DNA of 64,000 bases from Mangrovimonas aestuarii (lineage in GTDB: Bacteria > Bacteroidota > Bacteroidia > Flavobacteriales > Flavobacteriaceae): positions 186,001 to 250,000 of the forward strand of contig NZ_JARACK010000003.1 in NCBI RefSeq assembly GCF_028767185.1, read 5' to 3'. The position numbers and the translations under genes were made by a program. Of the stretch, positions 1 through 8,448 are shown piece after piece. A model generated the notes under the pieces. The model did no database searches. It was given only the letters and a program-made list of their open reading frames with translations, and was not told where the DNA came from. Each line of letters starts with the position of its first letter. Position 1 is the stretch's first letter.

Positions 1-701
1 GCCAACATCGCATTGACCGGAATTCCGTTTTCGGAAAGAGCTTTAATAGTCTCCAATCGTTTTTTAATGGTTGCCGTACGTGGCTCTAGTAATCGTCTGG
101 TATCTTCCGAAAGTGAGGTCACCGAAATATTAACTCCTATCAGATTATCTTTTGCCAGTTCCTTAAGAATATCCAGATCCCGAAGTATTAGGGCATTTTT
201 GGTAATAATACCTACTGGGTGCTTATACTTTAAAAATACCTCTAAACATTTACGGGTGATTTCATAGTGTTTTTCTGCAGGTTGGTAACAATCTGTGTTT
301 CCCGACAGCACAATGGTCTGAGCCTTCCAGCTTTTACTTTTTAGTTTTTGCTCCAACAATTTGGGCGCTTCCTTTTTTACTAGAATTTTCCGTTCAAAAT
401 CCAAACCGGCACTATACCCCCAAAACTCATGACTATTTCGGGCATAACAGTAAATACAGCCATGCTCACAACCTTGGTAAGGATTCATGGAATAGGTCAT
501 CCCCACATCTGGACTTGCCACATTGTTAACAATAGTCTTGGGATAAATTTCTAGGTAGCTGGTTTTGTTATCATCCGGCGTTTCTCCTTCTTTATGACAA
601 TATTCCAAAAACGAATCCTCAACCTCATGCTTAAGTTCAAAAAACTTGTTAGGCGTATTAAGTTGAGCTCCTCGTCCTTTTATGATTTTAGAGTCTTTCA
701 T
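1..701 (-). CDS. PA0069-family radical SAM protein (3' part cut by window edge)
   Basis: About 233 N-terminal residues are present; the gene runs off the left edge. The ATG at 701 opens a continuous frame beginning MKDSKIIKGRGAQLNTPNKF. A CxxxCxxC radical SAM cluster motif (CEHGCIYCYAR) lies near residue 87, followed by SGNTDCYQP and an ITKNALILRDLDIL stretch, an arrangement typical of the PA0069/SplB-like radical SAM family of unknown substrate. The family would bind a [4Fe-4S] cluster and S-adenosylmethionine in the cytosol. The hairpin at 788-824 separates it from the crotonase gene upstream, so it is probably transcribed on its own. Family assignment is fairly sure, the biological role is not. 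Confidence 0.85.
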   Translation of the reverse strand, partial: MKDSKIIKGRGAQLNTPNKFFELKHEVEDSFLEYCHKEGETPDDNKTSYLEIYPKTIVNNVASPDVGMTYSMNPYQGCEHGCIYCYARNSHEFWGYSAGLDFERKILVKKEAPKLLEQKLKSKSWKAQTIVLSGNTDCYQPAEKHYEITRKCLEVFLKYKHPVGIITKNALILRDLDILKELAKDNLIGVNISVTSLSEDTRRLLEPRTATIKKRLETIKALSENGIPVNAML

Positions 702-787
702 ATTGTTATAAAGGTAATTATAATGCATGCCAAAAGCTGTTAAAAACAATCAGAGTTTTGAACTGACTCCTTTATAATAGACAATAA

Positions 788-824
788 AAAATGCTGCTAC
801 GAAACTTCTTCATAGCAGCATTTT
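788..824 (-). terminator. Intrinsic terminator after crotonase gene
   Basis: Perfect 12-bp inverted repeat (AAAATGCTGCTA / TAGCAGCATTTT, 788-799 and 813-824) with a 13-base loop and an A/T tail. It lies 20 bases past the stop codon of the crotonase gene and would end the hemH-hemJ directon. Confidence 0.8.
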
Positions 825-843
825 AATATGTATTTAACGAAAT

Positions 844-1626
844 TTATTTTCCTGGGAAATCGGCTTTGCGTTTTTCCAAAAAGGCTGTTGTTCCTTCTTT
901 AAAATCTGCTGTTCCAAAACTTTCACCAAAGGCTTTTATTTCAGCTTCAAAACCATTTACGCCATCAACAAAATTAGCATTGATAGCAGAAATAGCCGCA
1001 GCAATTGCAACAGAAGAGTTCTTGATAATCTTTCCAGCAATCTTCTCTGCGTGTGGCAATAATTCTTCTTGGCTTGTTACATGGTTTACCAATCCGTAGC
1101 TTAAAGCCTGCTGAGCATCTATCATTCCAGCAGTCATCACCATTTCCATGGCTCTACCCTTACCTACTAATTGAGGCAAACGTTGTGTTCCTCCATAACC
1201 TGGAATTACTCCCAACGACACTTCTGGCAACCCCATACGAGCATTATCGCTTGCGATTCTGAAATGACAAGCCATTGCCAATTCCAATCCTCCTCCTAAT
1301 GCAAATCCGTTAACGGCAGCAATAACCGGAGTAGAAAGGTTTTCAACAAAATCGAACAATAACTCTTGTCCTTTAGCAGCCAATTCAGTTCCTTTTTCAA
1401 CACTAAAATCGGCGAACTCACTAATGTCAGCACCAGCAACAAACGCTTTTTCTCCACTTCCGGTTACAATAATCACTTTAGTAGCTAAATCTTTATCGGC
1501 AGCATCGAAAGCGTCGTGTAACTCCTGAATGGTTTCCTTGTTTAAGGCGTTAAGTTTTGATGGTCTGTTAATCGTAATGGTAGTTATCCCTTCGGTTGTA
1601 GTAGAGACAATATTGTTATAACTCAT
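844..1626 (-). CDS. Enoyl-CoA hydratase/isomerase family protein (crotonase)
   Basis: A 260-residue crotonase, the usual length for single-domain enoyl-CoA hydratases of beta-oxidation. The oxyanion-hole segments AFVAGADISEF (61-71) and NGFALGGGLELAMAC (106-120) are present, and the two acid residues expected for hydratase activity, Glu115 and Glu135, are spaced 20 residues apart as in characterised hydratases. It would hydrate trans-2-enoyl-CoA to 3-hydroxyacyl-CoA in the cytosol. It starts 4 bases after the histidine kinase stop, so the two are probably cotranscribed. Exact substrate chain length cannot be read from the sequence. Confidence 0.9.
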   Translation of the reverse strand: MSYNNIVSTTTEGITTITINRPSKLNALNKETIQELHDAFDAADKDLATKVIIVTGSGEKAFVAGADISEFADFSVEKGTELAAKGQELLFDFVENLSTPVIAAVNGFALGGGLELAMACHFRIASDNARMGLPEVSLGVIPGYGGTQRLPQLVGKGRAMEMVMTAGMIDAQQALSYGLVNHVTSQEELLPHAEKIAGKIIKNSSVAIAAAISAINANFVDGVNGFEAEIKAFGESFGTADFKEGTTAFLEKRKADFPGK

Positions 1627-1630
1627 GATA

Positions 1631-3085
1631 TTATGCTTTTGGTATTTTTACGGTAAACACCGTTCCTTTTCCTTTTTCAGACGTAAAGGTAATACTTCCG
1701 TGGTAAGTCTCCACAATATTTTTCACCATCGCCAACCCAAGCCCCATACCACTGGTTTTTGTGGTGAACTTAGGCTCGAAAATCTTATCTCGGTTTTCCA
1801 TATCTATCCCCATTCCATTATCAGAAATGACGATTTTCACTTTTGAATTATCATGGTTTACTGTAACTACAATTTTCGGATTTATATCTTCGGGAATAGA
1901 TTGAATGGCATTTTTCACCAAATTGGTCACCACACGAATAAGTTGTGTACGGTCAAATTTGGCAATGATTTCTTCTTGCTCCGGAATAAAAACAATGTAA
2001 TCCTCACTAAATATATCCAATGCCAGCTTAACTACTTGCGTTACATTGAGAGTTTCCTTTTTCTGCGCTGGCATTTGTGCAAAATTGGAAAAGGCCGAAG
2101 CTATGGACCCCATTGTATCAATCTGTTGAATCAAGGTCTGACTAAAATCATCTACCTTATCTTGAATATCCGGATCGTTCGCATCAAACTTACGTTGAAA
2201 GCTCTGTACGCTCAATCGCATTGGAGTCAATGGATTTTTAATCTCATGCGCTACCTGTTTTGCCATCTCTCGCCATGCCTGTTCTCGTTCACTTCTTGCC
2301 AGTTTTACCGCACTATCTTCCAATTCATCAATCATGGCGTTATACGAATCGATAACTGATGCAATCTCCTCACTCACATTATCCAATTGGATTTTCTCAT
2401 TACGTCGCTCAAAGCGCGTAGCCATCATTTTCTCACTAATGGCCTGAAGGGATTGAGTAATGTATTTTGATAACCAGTAGGCTAGACTTATAGCTATAAG
2501 TAACATAAATACATAAGCAAAGGCCAAACGCACCAAAAACTCTTTAAGTTCTTTGTTGATGAATGTATCATCCTCCAAATATGGTAAATTAAGAATCGCT
2601 AACGGTTTGTGCCGATTGTCTGTTAAGTAGGAATATGACGATTGGTACATTTTACCATTTTCCAAATTAGACGTCACAAAATGATGTGTTGCCGAATTGG
2701 CAATAACGTTAAGTACATCGGCCTTCAAACAAGAAGGAATGGAATCGTTTCTAAAACTCGCCTTTGAGGTTTTAAGCAATCCTCCTTCAAGATCATAAAG
2801 GTTTATTTGAAGCTTATGAATGGCTGCAATCTCATAGATTTTATCCTTGAAAATTAGCGGAATTTTTTCGGTGGTAAGCTCATAAGTGGTTTCCCTAAGC
2901 ACATAATTGATTTGAGCCCTAATGTTTTCTTCCTTTCGTTCCAACCTATCCTTATGGTAGTCCTTGGCTTCATCATTATATTGATATACCGTAACTGCGG
3001 CAATCAAAATAGAAGCCAACAACACTAAAAGAATCATTGCAACAAAAATGCGTAAACGTAAGGAAGTTTTTTTCAGTCTCACCAA
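1631..3085 (-). CDS. Membrane sensor histidine kinase (NtrY-like)
   Basis: 484 residues. A transmembrane helix at about 12-33 and a second at about 184-205 enclose a periplasmic sensor region; a HAMP-like linker follows, then a HisKA domain with the phospho-acceptor His280 in the H box HEIKNPLTPM, and a HATPase domain with N392 (KNAIQ), DNGMG (422-426) and GMGLG (446-450). The HEIKNPLTPM form is typical of NtrY-type kinases. There is no response regulator next to it, so its partner must be encoded elsewhere. It sits downstream of hemJ with a 49-base gap and almost touches the crotonase gene. Confidence 0.9.
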   Translation of the reverse strand: MVRLKKTSLRLRIFVAMILLVLLASILIAAVTVYQYNDEAKDYHKDRLERKEENIRAQINYVLRETTYELTTEKIPLIFKDKIYEIAAIHKLQINLYDLEGGLLKTSKASFRNDSIPSCLKADVLNVIANSATHHFVTSNLENGKMYQSSYSYLTDNRHKPLAILNLPYLEDDTFINKELKEFLVRLAFAYVFMLLIAISLAYWLSKYITQSLQAISEKMMATRFERRNEKIQLDNVSEEIASVIDSYNAMIDELEDSAVKLARSEREQAWREMAKQVAHEIKNPLTPMRLSVQSFQRKFDANDPDIQDKVDDFSQTLIQQIDTMGSIASAFSNFAQMPAQKKETLNVTQVVKLALDIFSEDYIVFIPEQEEIIAKFDRTQLIRVVTNLVKNAIQSIPEDINPKIVVTVNHDNSKVKIVISDNGMGIDMENRDKIFEPKFTTKTSGMGLGLAMVKNIVETYHGSITFTSEKGKGTVFTVKIPKA

Positions 3086-3134
3086 AAAGGGATATTGTTA
3101 CGGATTAAATATAGCAATAATCACACCAACCCCA

Positions 3135-3683
3135 TTAAGCCTCTGGATTTTTAGTTCGTATACGTTTGTAGAGTTTGAATCCAAACATCAGCAAAATCCC
3201 CAAAACGAAAATTCCAATAACCCCAAACACCCAATTGATTGCATTTTTTAGAATCACCAAAAACACTACTGCAAAGAGTATGAATGTTGCTCCTTCATTC
3301 CACATACGCATATAATTTGACGTATGCTTAACCTCTCCTTTTTGTAATTGCTTAAAATATTGATGGGTTTTCAGGTGATATACTACAAGCAATAAAACAA
3401 AAGCTAGCTTAACATGCATCCAACCCTGCTGCAACCAAACCGGCTGAAGCACCAACAAAATAAAAGCAAAAAGAATAGCCAATATTGCCGACGGCCAAGT
3501 AATAATAGTCCATAAACGTTTGGCCATGAGCGCTAACTGTTTCCCTAAAATCTCTCTTTCTGGCGAAGGTTTCTCTGAAGCTTCAATTTGATAAACGAAC
3601 AATCGCGGAATGTAAAACAGCCCCGCAAACCACGTAATCACAAAAATGAGGTGCAATGCTTTTATGTAGTTATAGTACTCCAT
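3135..3683 (-). CDS. hemJ: HemJ-type protoporphyrinogen IX oxidase
   Basis: 182 residues with about four hydrophobic helices and a short basic C-terminus. The N-terminus, with His11 in KALHLIF and the segment TWFAGLFYIPRLFVYQIEA (residues 17-35, including Arg27), matches the HemJ (UPF0093) family, which oxidises protoporphyrinogen IX to protoporphyrin IX in the inner membrane. Automatic annotation often calls such proteins CopD family. The position, one gene away from hemH in the same directon and beside the other hem genes, supports HemJ strongly. No hemG or hemY is seen in the window. Confidence 0.85.
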   Translation of the reverse strand: MEYYNYIKALHLIFVITWFAGLFYIPRLFVYQIEASEKPSPEREILGKQLALMAKRLWTIITWPSAILAILFAFILLVLQPVWLQQGWMHVKLAFVLLLVVYHLKTHQYFKQLQKGEVKHTSNYMRMWNEGATFILFAVVFLVILKNAINWVFGVIGIFVLGILLMFGFKLYKRIRTKNPEA

Positions 3684-3699
3684 GGGTTTCGTTTGCAGG

Positions 3700-5046
3700 T
3701 TATGGACGAATAAGGTCCTTTTTTATCTCTCGATTTAAAAAATATGCTGTTACTATTGTTGAAAGCACATCGGCTATTGGGAAGGAAATCCATACGCCCA
3801 ATTCTCCCATAAAAGGTGGCAGAATAAAAAGTAATGGAATAAAGAAAAATCCTTGCCTTGAGAGTGTAAGCAATAACGCCGGCTTTGCTTTTCCTATCGC
3901 TTGAAAATATGCAGCACCAATTAACTGAATGGCAATAATCGGCGTTGCCGCAAATACCCAACGGATAGCCATTGGTGTTTCCTTCAAAACCTCACTATCG
4001 GTGGTAAACATTTTGGTAATCGCACTCGGAAATGCCATTAATAGAATAAAAATTACTGTAGCTAAAATCACTGCATACTTAATCGCTGTATTGATAGACT
4101 GCCTAACTCTTTCATATTTTTCCGCTCCATAGTTAAAACCTGCGATAGGCAAAAACCCCTGCGTAATACCAAATACAGGAAATAAGGCAAACATAAGCAT
4201 GCGGCCAACAATAGCGTAAGCCGTGACCAAAGTTTCGCCTCCTAAGTTGAAAAGAATATTGTTCAACAATAAATACGTAACACTTACTACTGCTTGACGA
4301 GCAAGAGTCACTCCTCCCAAAGCACCAATCTCCCTCACTAAAGATAGGTTGGGTATTAGATGATTAAAATTTATTTTAAGCTCTGAATATCTTGAGAAGA
4401 AAAACCACACTATAAACACAAAACACAGCAGATAAGACCCCGTTGTAGCCCAAGCTGCTCCCAACATGCCCATATCTAATAGATTGATCAGAATATAGTC
4501 CAAAATTAAATTTCCAATAGAAGGAATCATCATGGCGTACATGGCAAATTTAGGCTTGCCTTCGGCACGAATAACATTGTTTCCCATCATACAAAGCGCC
4601 AAGAAAGGCACCCCATAAAGAACAACTCTATAGTATATTTTAGCGGGATCGAAAATTGCACCTTTACCTCCAAAAGCAGGGATGATACCATCTATATAGT
4701 ACAACCCCAAAGCCACCATTGTTATGGTAAACAACAAAGTCAATATCAATTGGTTACCAAAAGTAGCCAAGGCTTTATCCTTGTTCCCTGACCCTAGAGC
4801 TCTAGAGATTATTGAAGACCCTCCTACACCAATGGCCATTCCCAAAGCCGCAATAAAAAATGACACTGGCAACACTACATTAATAGCGGCAATAGCCACC
4901 GATCCAATCCAATGCCCAACAAAAATGGTGTCGACCAAAATATTGAGCGACATCACCAAAATCCCTATCGATGCGGGAACAGCTTGTTTTATAAGAAGCT
5001 TTCCAATAGGGAAGTTCCCTAAATCCTGAGAACTTACATTAGCCAT
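3700..5046 (-). CDS. MATE family efflux transporter
   Basis: 448 residues with about 12 hydrophobic segments in two similar halves, the pattern of MATE (multidrug and toxin extrusion) antiporters. Its N-terminal part (GKLLIKQAVPASIGILVMS, residues 15-33) and the segment VDTIFVGHWIGSVAIAAI are typical of the family. The start codon overlaps the last codons of hemH by 8 bases, implying translational coupling. Between hemH and hemJ it might export a porphyrin or a toxic intermediate, but that is only context; the substrate cannot be told from the sequence. Confidence 0.9.
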   Translation of the reverse strand: MANVSSQDLGNFPIGKLLIKQAVPASIGILVMSLNILVDTIFVGHWIGSVAIAAINVVLPVSFFIAALGMAIGVGGSSIISRALGSGNKDKALATFGNQLILTLLFTITMVALGLYYIDGIIPAFGGKGAIFDPAKIYYRVVLYGVPFLALCMMGNNVIRAEGKPKFAMYAMMIPSIGNLILDYILINLLDMGMLGAAWATTGSYLLCFVFIVWFFFSRYSELKINFNHLIPNLSLVREIGALGGVTLARQAVVSVTYLLLNNILFNLGGETLVTAYAIVGRMLMFALFPVFGITQGFLPIAGFNYGAEKYERVRQSINTAIKYAVILATVIFILLMAFPSAITKMFTTDSEVLKETPMAIRWVFAATPIIAIQLIGAAYFQAIGKAKPALLLTLSRQGFFFIPLLFILPPFMGELGVWISFPIADVLSTIVTAYFLNREIKKDLIRP

Positions 5047-6079
5047 TAACCTTTACTGTTTTTACGTTTGCCCAGACGTCAATCCACTTAGCCAACAATT
5101 TAGCCCAAGCGTCATCATCGTTCAAGCAAGGAACGGTAGTAAACTCATTGCCGCCCACTTCATGGAATATCTCCTGGCCTTCCATGGCAATCTCTTCAAG
5201 GGTTTCCAAACAGTCACTAACAAAAGCAGGCGTTACAATAGCCATATTTTTAACGCCTTGTTTTCCTAAACGCTCAATTGTTCTATCCGTGTATGGTTGC
5301 AACCACGGATCGAATCCTAGCCGTGATTGGAAAGACGTTGAATAAGTTCCTGACTCAAGTCCTAACTTTTCAGCAACCAATCTGGTAACCTCTAAGCATT
5401 GGTGCCTATAGCAAAATTCATGAGCCTTTGACGGCGTTGCACAACAACTTCCATCAATTTTACAATGCGACTTAGTCACATCACTTTTCTTAATATGGCG
5501 CTCTGGAACACCATGGTATGAGAACAACAAATGGTCGTAATCCATTCCTTCCAAATGCTTCGCAATACTACCTGAAAGCACCTGAATATAATCTGGTTTA
5601 TTATAAAATGCTGGAAGCGATTCAATCTTTAGATCTGGAAAGTGCATTTGCCTTAACTTTTCTGCCAAAACCAAAATGGTTTCCGTTGTTGCCATGGCAA
5701 ACTGTGGATACAATGGAATTAAATACACTTGCTCCACACCTTGTTCTACCAAACGCTGTAATCCTTTTTCTATGGTCATACTACCATAACGCATGGCCAA
5801 TTCCACAGGGAAATCGACTTCTTGTTGAACTTTCTTTTGCAAACGTTCTGAAATAACAATAAGCGGAGACCCTTCGTCCCACCATATTTTTTTGTAAGCC
5901 GCGGCAGAAGCCTTAGGGCGTGTTTTTAAAATAATTCCTCTTACCAGTAATGCGCGCGCCACGTAAGGAATATCGATAACGCGTTCATCCATTAAAAACT
6001 CATTCAAATAACGCTTCACATCTTTAGGCTCCGGACTGTCCGGCGATCCTAAATTAACGAGCAAAACTCCTTTTTTCAT
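5039..6079 (-). CDS. hemH: Ferrochelatase
   Basis: 346 residues; inserts Fe2+ into protoporphyrin IX as the last step of protoheme synthesis. The N-terminal MKKGVLLVNLGSPDSP, the active-site SYHGVPERH with His189, and the late conserved acidic stretch ETLEEI (292-297) are all present. Residues 206-228 hold five cysteines (206, 212, 213, 223, 228) in an insertion, which resembles the internal cysteine set of bacterial ferrochelatases that carry a [2Fe-2S] cluster; that is inference. The stop overlaps the MATE start, and the gene follows the AraC regulator by 19 bases. Confidence 0.97.
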   Translation of the reverse strand: MKKGVLLVNLGSPDSPEPKDVKRYLNEFLMDERVIDIPYVARALLVRGIILKTRPKASAAAYKKIWWDEGSPLIVISERLQKKVQQEVDFPVELAMRYGSMTIEKGLQRLVEQGVEQVYLIPLYPQFAMATTETILVLAEKLRQMHFPDLKIESLPAFYNKPDYIQVLSGSIAKHLEGMDYDHLLFSYHGVPERHIKKSDVTKSHCKIDGSCCATPSKAHEFCYRHQCLEVTRLVAEKLGLESGTYSTSFQSRLGFDPWLQPYTDRTIERLGKQGVKNMAIVTPAFVSDCLETLEEIAMEGQEIFHEVGGNEFTTVPCLNDDDAWAKLLAKWIDVWANVKTVKVNG

Positions 6080-6098
6080 CTATGTATGTTGGTCGTCA

Positions 6099-6998
6099 CT
6101 AAGATAACGACATTATGTATTTCTTTGGGGTAGTCCCATATTTCTTTTTAAATGCAGCAATAAAGTGGCTTGCTGTACTATAGCCTACTTTCAAGCCTAC
6201 TTCATTAACATTATGCTCTCCAGATTCTAATAGTTTTCGGGCTACTTCCATTTTATAGTCGAATAGAAAACTGTACACCGAGTCACCATAAATCTGCTTA
6301 AACCCTTCTTTTAACTTCTTCAGATTAAGCCCTATTTCATCAGCCAATTCCTGAAGCGTTGGTGGCTCTGCCATTCTGGAAATCACAATATCTTTGGCCT
6401 TTCTTATCTTAATTACATTGGTCTCATCAACCAAAAACGGACATTGCTCCACATCTGCATCTTCACTGCGGTGAAAGTACAAACTCAACAGCTCATAAGC
6501 CTTACCTTTAAAATAGAGATTTTTTATAGAGGCATTGAGGTTATAGTTCATCAACTGATTCAACACGATAGCCATTGATGGTGAAATATCGCCTTCCTTG
6601 TAGTATTTTTTATCCCGATTGTCTTCGCTCAAAAAAGTAATGTAATCTGCTTCTTGGGAAAATAACCCGTGGAATTTTTTTATTGATACAAGGATAGTAA
6701 CTAACCAAGAATTAGGATCGACCTCTAAATTTATGGGTAAATCCCGTTGCGGATTATAAAGCAATAAAGAGTGTTCTTCCCTAATATTTAGCGTATATCT
6801 TCCATTGTTGAAATGAAACTTAGCACTTCCTTTCAAACAGAAATGAAACTGAATAAAGTTACTATCAATATCCTTAACCAAACGTTCAACTGTAGCTGTT
6901 TCGTTCTGATGAGTCAATACAAAAAAATGATCATCGATAGCGGTTTCCTGAAACGGCCTTTGAGCGATATTTTTTTCTGCTTGCAATTCGTTTGACAT
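6099..6998 (-). CDS. AraC family transcriptional regulator
   Basis: 299 residues. The N-terminal half looks like a cupin-type sensing domain (FHFCLKGSAKFHFNNGRY) and the last 100 residues hold two helix-turn-helix motifs of the AraC type (LQELADEIGLNLKKLKEGF and VGYSTASHFIAAFKKKYG). The layout resembles PchR-like AraC regulators that control iron and siderophore genes. It is transcribed away from hemA and heads the directon with hemH and hemJ, so it is a good candidate to control heme synthesis genes. The ligand is not known. A 17-base palindrome lies just upstream of its start. Confidence 0.9.
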   Translation of the reverse strand: MSNELQAEKNIAQRPFQETAIDDHFFVLTHQNETATVERLVKDIDSNFIQFHFCLKGSAKFHFNNGRYTLNIREEHSLLLYNPQRDLPINLEVDPNSWLVTILVSIKKFHGLFSQEADYITFLSEDNRDKKYYKEGDISPSMAIVLNQLMNYNLNASIKNLYFKGKAYELLSLYFHRSEDADVEQCPFLVDETNVIKIRKAKDIVISRMAEPPTLQELADEIGLNLKKLKEGFKQIYGDSVYSFLFDYKMEVARKLLESGEHNVNEVGLKVGYSTASHFIAAFKKKYGTTPKKYIMSLS

Positions 6999-7008
6999 AC
7001 TCCATTTA

Positions 7009-7025
7009 TTTAGATTGATTCTAAA
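7009..7025. promoter_or_regulatory. Palindrome in the araC-hemA divergent region
   Basis: TTTAGA-TTGAT-TCTAAA: 6-bp perfect arms around a 5-base centre, 11 bases upstream of the AraC gene start, between its candidate -7 box and ATG. It could be a binding site for the regulator itself or another factor. Six-base arms in AT-rich DNA can occur by chance. Confidence 0.3.
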
Positions 7026-7055
7026 CTAAAACCTTCTAAAGCTTTGATTTTACTG

Positions 7056-7063
7056 CAAAAATA
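7056..7063 (-). promoter_or_regulatory. Candidate -7 box for the araC-hemH directon
   Basis: On the minus strand TATTTTTG fits the Bacteroidota -7 consensus TAnnTTTG. It is 58 bases from the ATG. No TTTG is found at the ideal 19-base spacing, so the call is tentative. Confidence 0.35.
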
Positions 7064-7157
7064 TGATATTTGTCACACAATCATAAAAATAGAAGACAAA
7101 AAACCACTTTCGACACTATTTGTTCTTTCAGCGTTATTTTTTTAAATTAATGCTATC

Positions 7158-7165
7158 TATTTTTG
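7158..7165 (+). promoter_or_regulatory. hemA: Candidate -7 box for hemA
   Basis: TATTTTTG fits TAnnTTTG and sits 23 bases before the ATG at 7189. Transcription from here would exclude the upstream TTG at 7120 as start codon. The -33 TTTG is not at the canonical spacing, so this is tentative. Confidence 0.35.
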
Positions 7166-7188
7166 TTTCCGAATTTCCAAGACACATC

Positions 7189-8448
7189 ATGGAGCAATCT
7201 CAAATGCATAAAAGTGCCACGTTCTACGCCATTGGATTGAGCTATAAGAAAGCGGATGCAGACGTTCGGGGACACTTTAGTTTAAACGACAATGCTAAGG
7301 AAAACCTTTTAGACCAAGCCAAAAGTAATGGTATTGGCAGCCTTATTGTCATTTCTACATGTAACAGAACCGAAATTTACGGTTTTGCCCAACACCCTTT
7401 TCAACTTATTCAACTGCTTTGCGAAAACACCAAAGGAACAGTAGAAGAATTTCAAAGAGTAGCTTACATCTATAAAAACAAAGAAGCTGTTTCCCACATG
7501 TTTAAAGTCGGATCTGGTTTGGATAGCCAGATTTTGGGAGACTTCGAAATCATTAGCCAACTTAAGGCTGGTGCTGTCACTTCAAAAAGCAAAGGCTTAC
7601 TGAATAATTATTTAGAACGCCTGGTCAATGCTGTTATCCAAGCTAGCAAACGTATTAAGAATGAAACCGACATCTCTTCTGGAGCTACTTCGGTATCGTT
7701 TGCATCGGTACATTACATCTTCAATAATATTGAGGATGTTTCCAATAAGAACATTTTGTTGTTCGGTACCGGTAAGATAGGTCGTAACACCTGCGAAAAC
7801 CTTGTTAAACATACCCAAAACGAACATATCACTCTTATTAACCGGACTAAGGACAAAGCCGAAAAAGTAGCTGGAAAGTTCAATGTACTGGTTAAGGATT
7901 ATGCTAACTTACAAGAAGAAATTAATGCATCAGACATTGTAATTGTAGCAACGGGAGCGCAAAACCCTACGGTTGACAAACAATTGATTCAAAGCAAAAA
8001 ACCTTTGCTAATCTTGGATCTTTCTATTCCTAAAAACGTGAATCCTAACGTAACCGAATTGGACAATGTTACTTTGATCCATTTAGACCATTTATCTCAG
8101 ATTACCGATGAGACCCTAGAAAAGCGTAAGGCACACATACCAATGGCTGAGGAGATCATAGAGGAAATTAAACAAGAATTCAACGAGTGGTTAGCAACAA
8201 GAAAGTTTGCCCCTACAATCAAGGCTTTAAAGCATAAGCTAATGGACTTAAAGGATTCGGAAATGAGCAACCAACGAAAAAAACTGGACAACTTCAACGA
8301 AGAGCACGCCGAATTGATAAGCAACAATATCATCCAAAAAATCACTAATCACTTTGCATACCATTTAAGAGAAAACAACATGTCTACAGATGACAGTTTA
8401 GATCTTATTCAAAAGGTATTTCAATTAGAACCAGAAAGCGATGTCTAA
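7189..8448 (+). CDS. hemA: Glutamyl-tRNA reductase
   Basis: 419 residues from the ATG at 7189. Reduces glutamyl-tRNA(Glu) to glutamate-1-semialdehyde with NADPH, the first step of C5-pathway heme synthesis. Catalytic Cys58 is in STCNRTEIYG; the NADPH-binding segment LLFGTGKIGRNTCENL follows, then the helical dimerisation domain. The frame is open upstream to a TTG at 7120, but the 23 extra residues are hydrophobic and unlike the family, and family length favours 7189 (a second ATG at 7204 is possible). The stop overlaps hemC by 8 bases. Starts the forward hem operon, divergent from the AraC gene. Confidence 0.95.
   Translation: MEQSQMHKSATFYAIGLSYKKADADVRGHFSLNDNAKENLLDQAKSNGIGSLIVISTCNRTEIYGFAQHPFQLIQLLCENTKGTVEEFQRVAYIYKNKEAVSHMFKVGSGLDSQILGDFEIISQLKAGAVTSKSKGLLNNYLERLVNAVIQASKRIKNETDISSGATSVSFASVHYIFNNIEDVSNKNILLFGTGKIGRNTCENLVKHTQNEHITLINRTKDKAEKVAGKFNVLVKDYANLQEEINASDIVIVATGAQNPTVDKQLIQSKKPLLILDLSIPKNVNPNVTELDNVTLIHLDHLSQITDETLEKRKAHIPMAEEIIEEIKQEFNEWLATRKFAPTIKALKHKLMDLKDSEMSNQRKKLDNFNEEHAELISNNIIQKITNHFAYHLRENNMSTDDSLDLIQKVFQLEPESDV

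Noticed and set aside
7120-7188. N-terminal extension of hemA from a TTG
   Set aside because: 23 hydrophobic residues not found in the family; a promoter-like box at 7158 lies inside it and the ATG at 7189 gives normal length.
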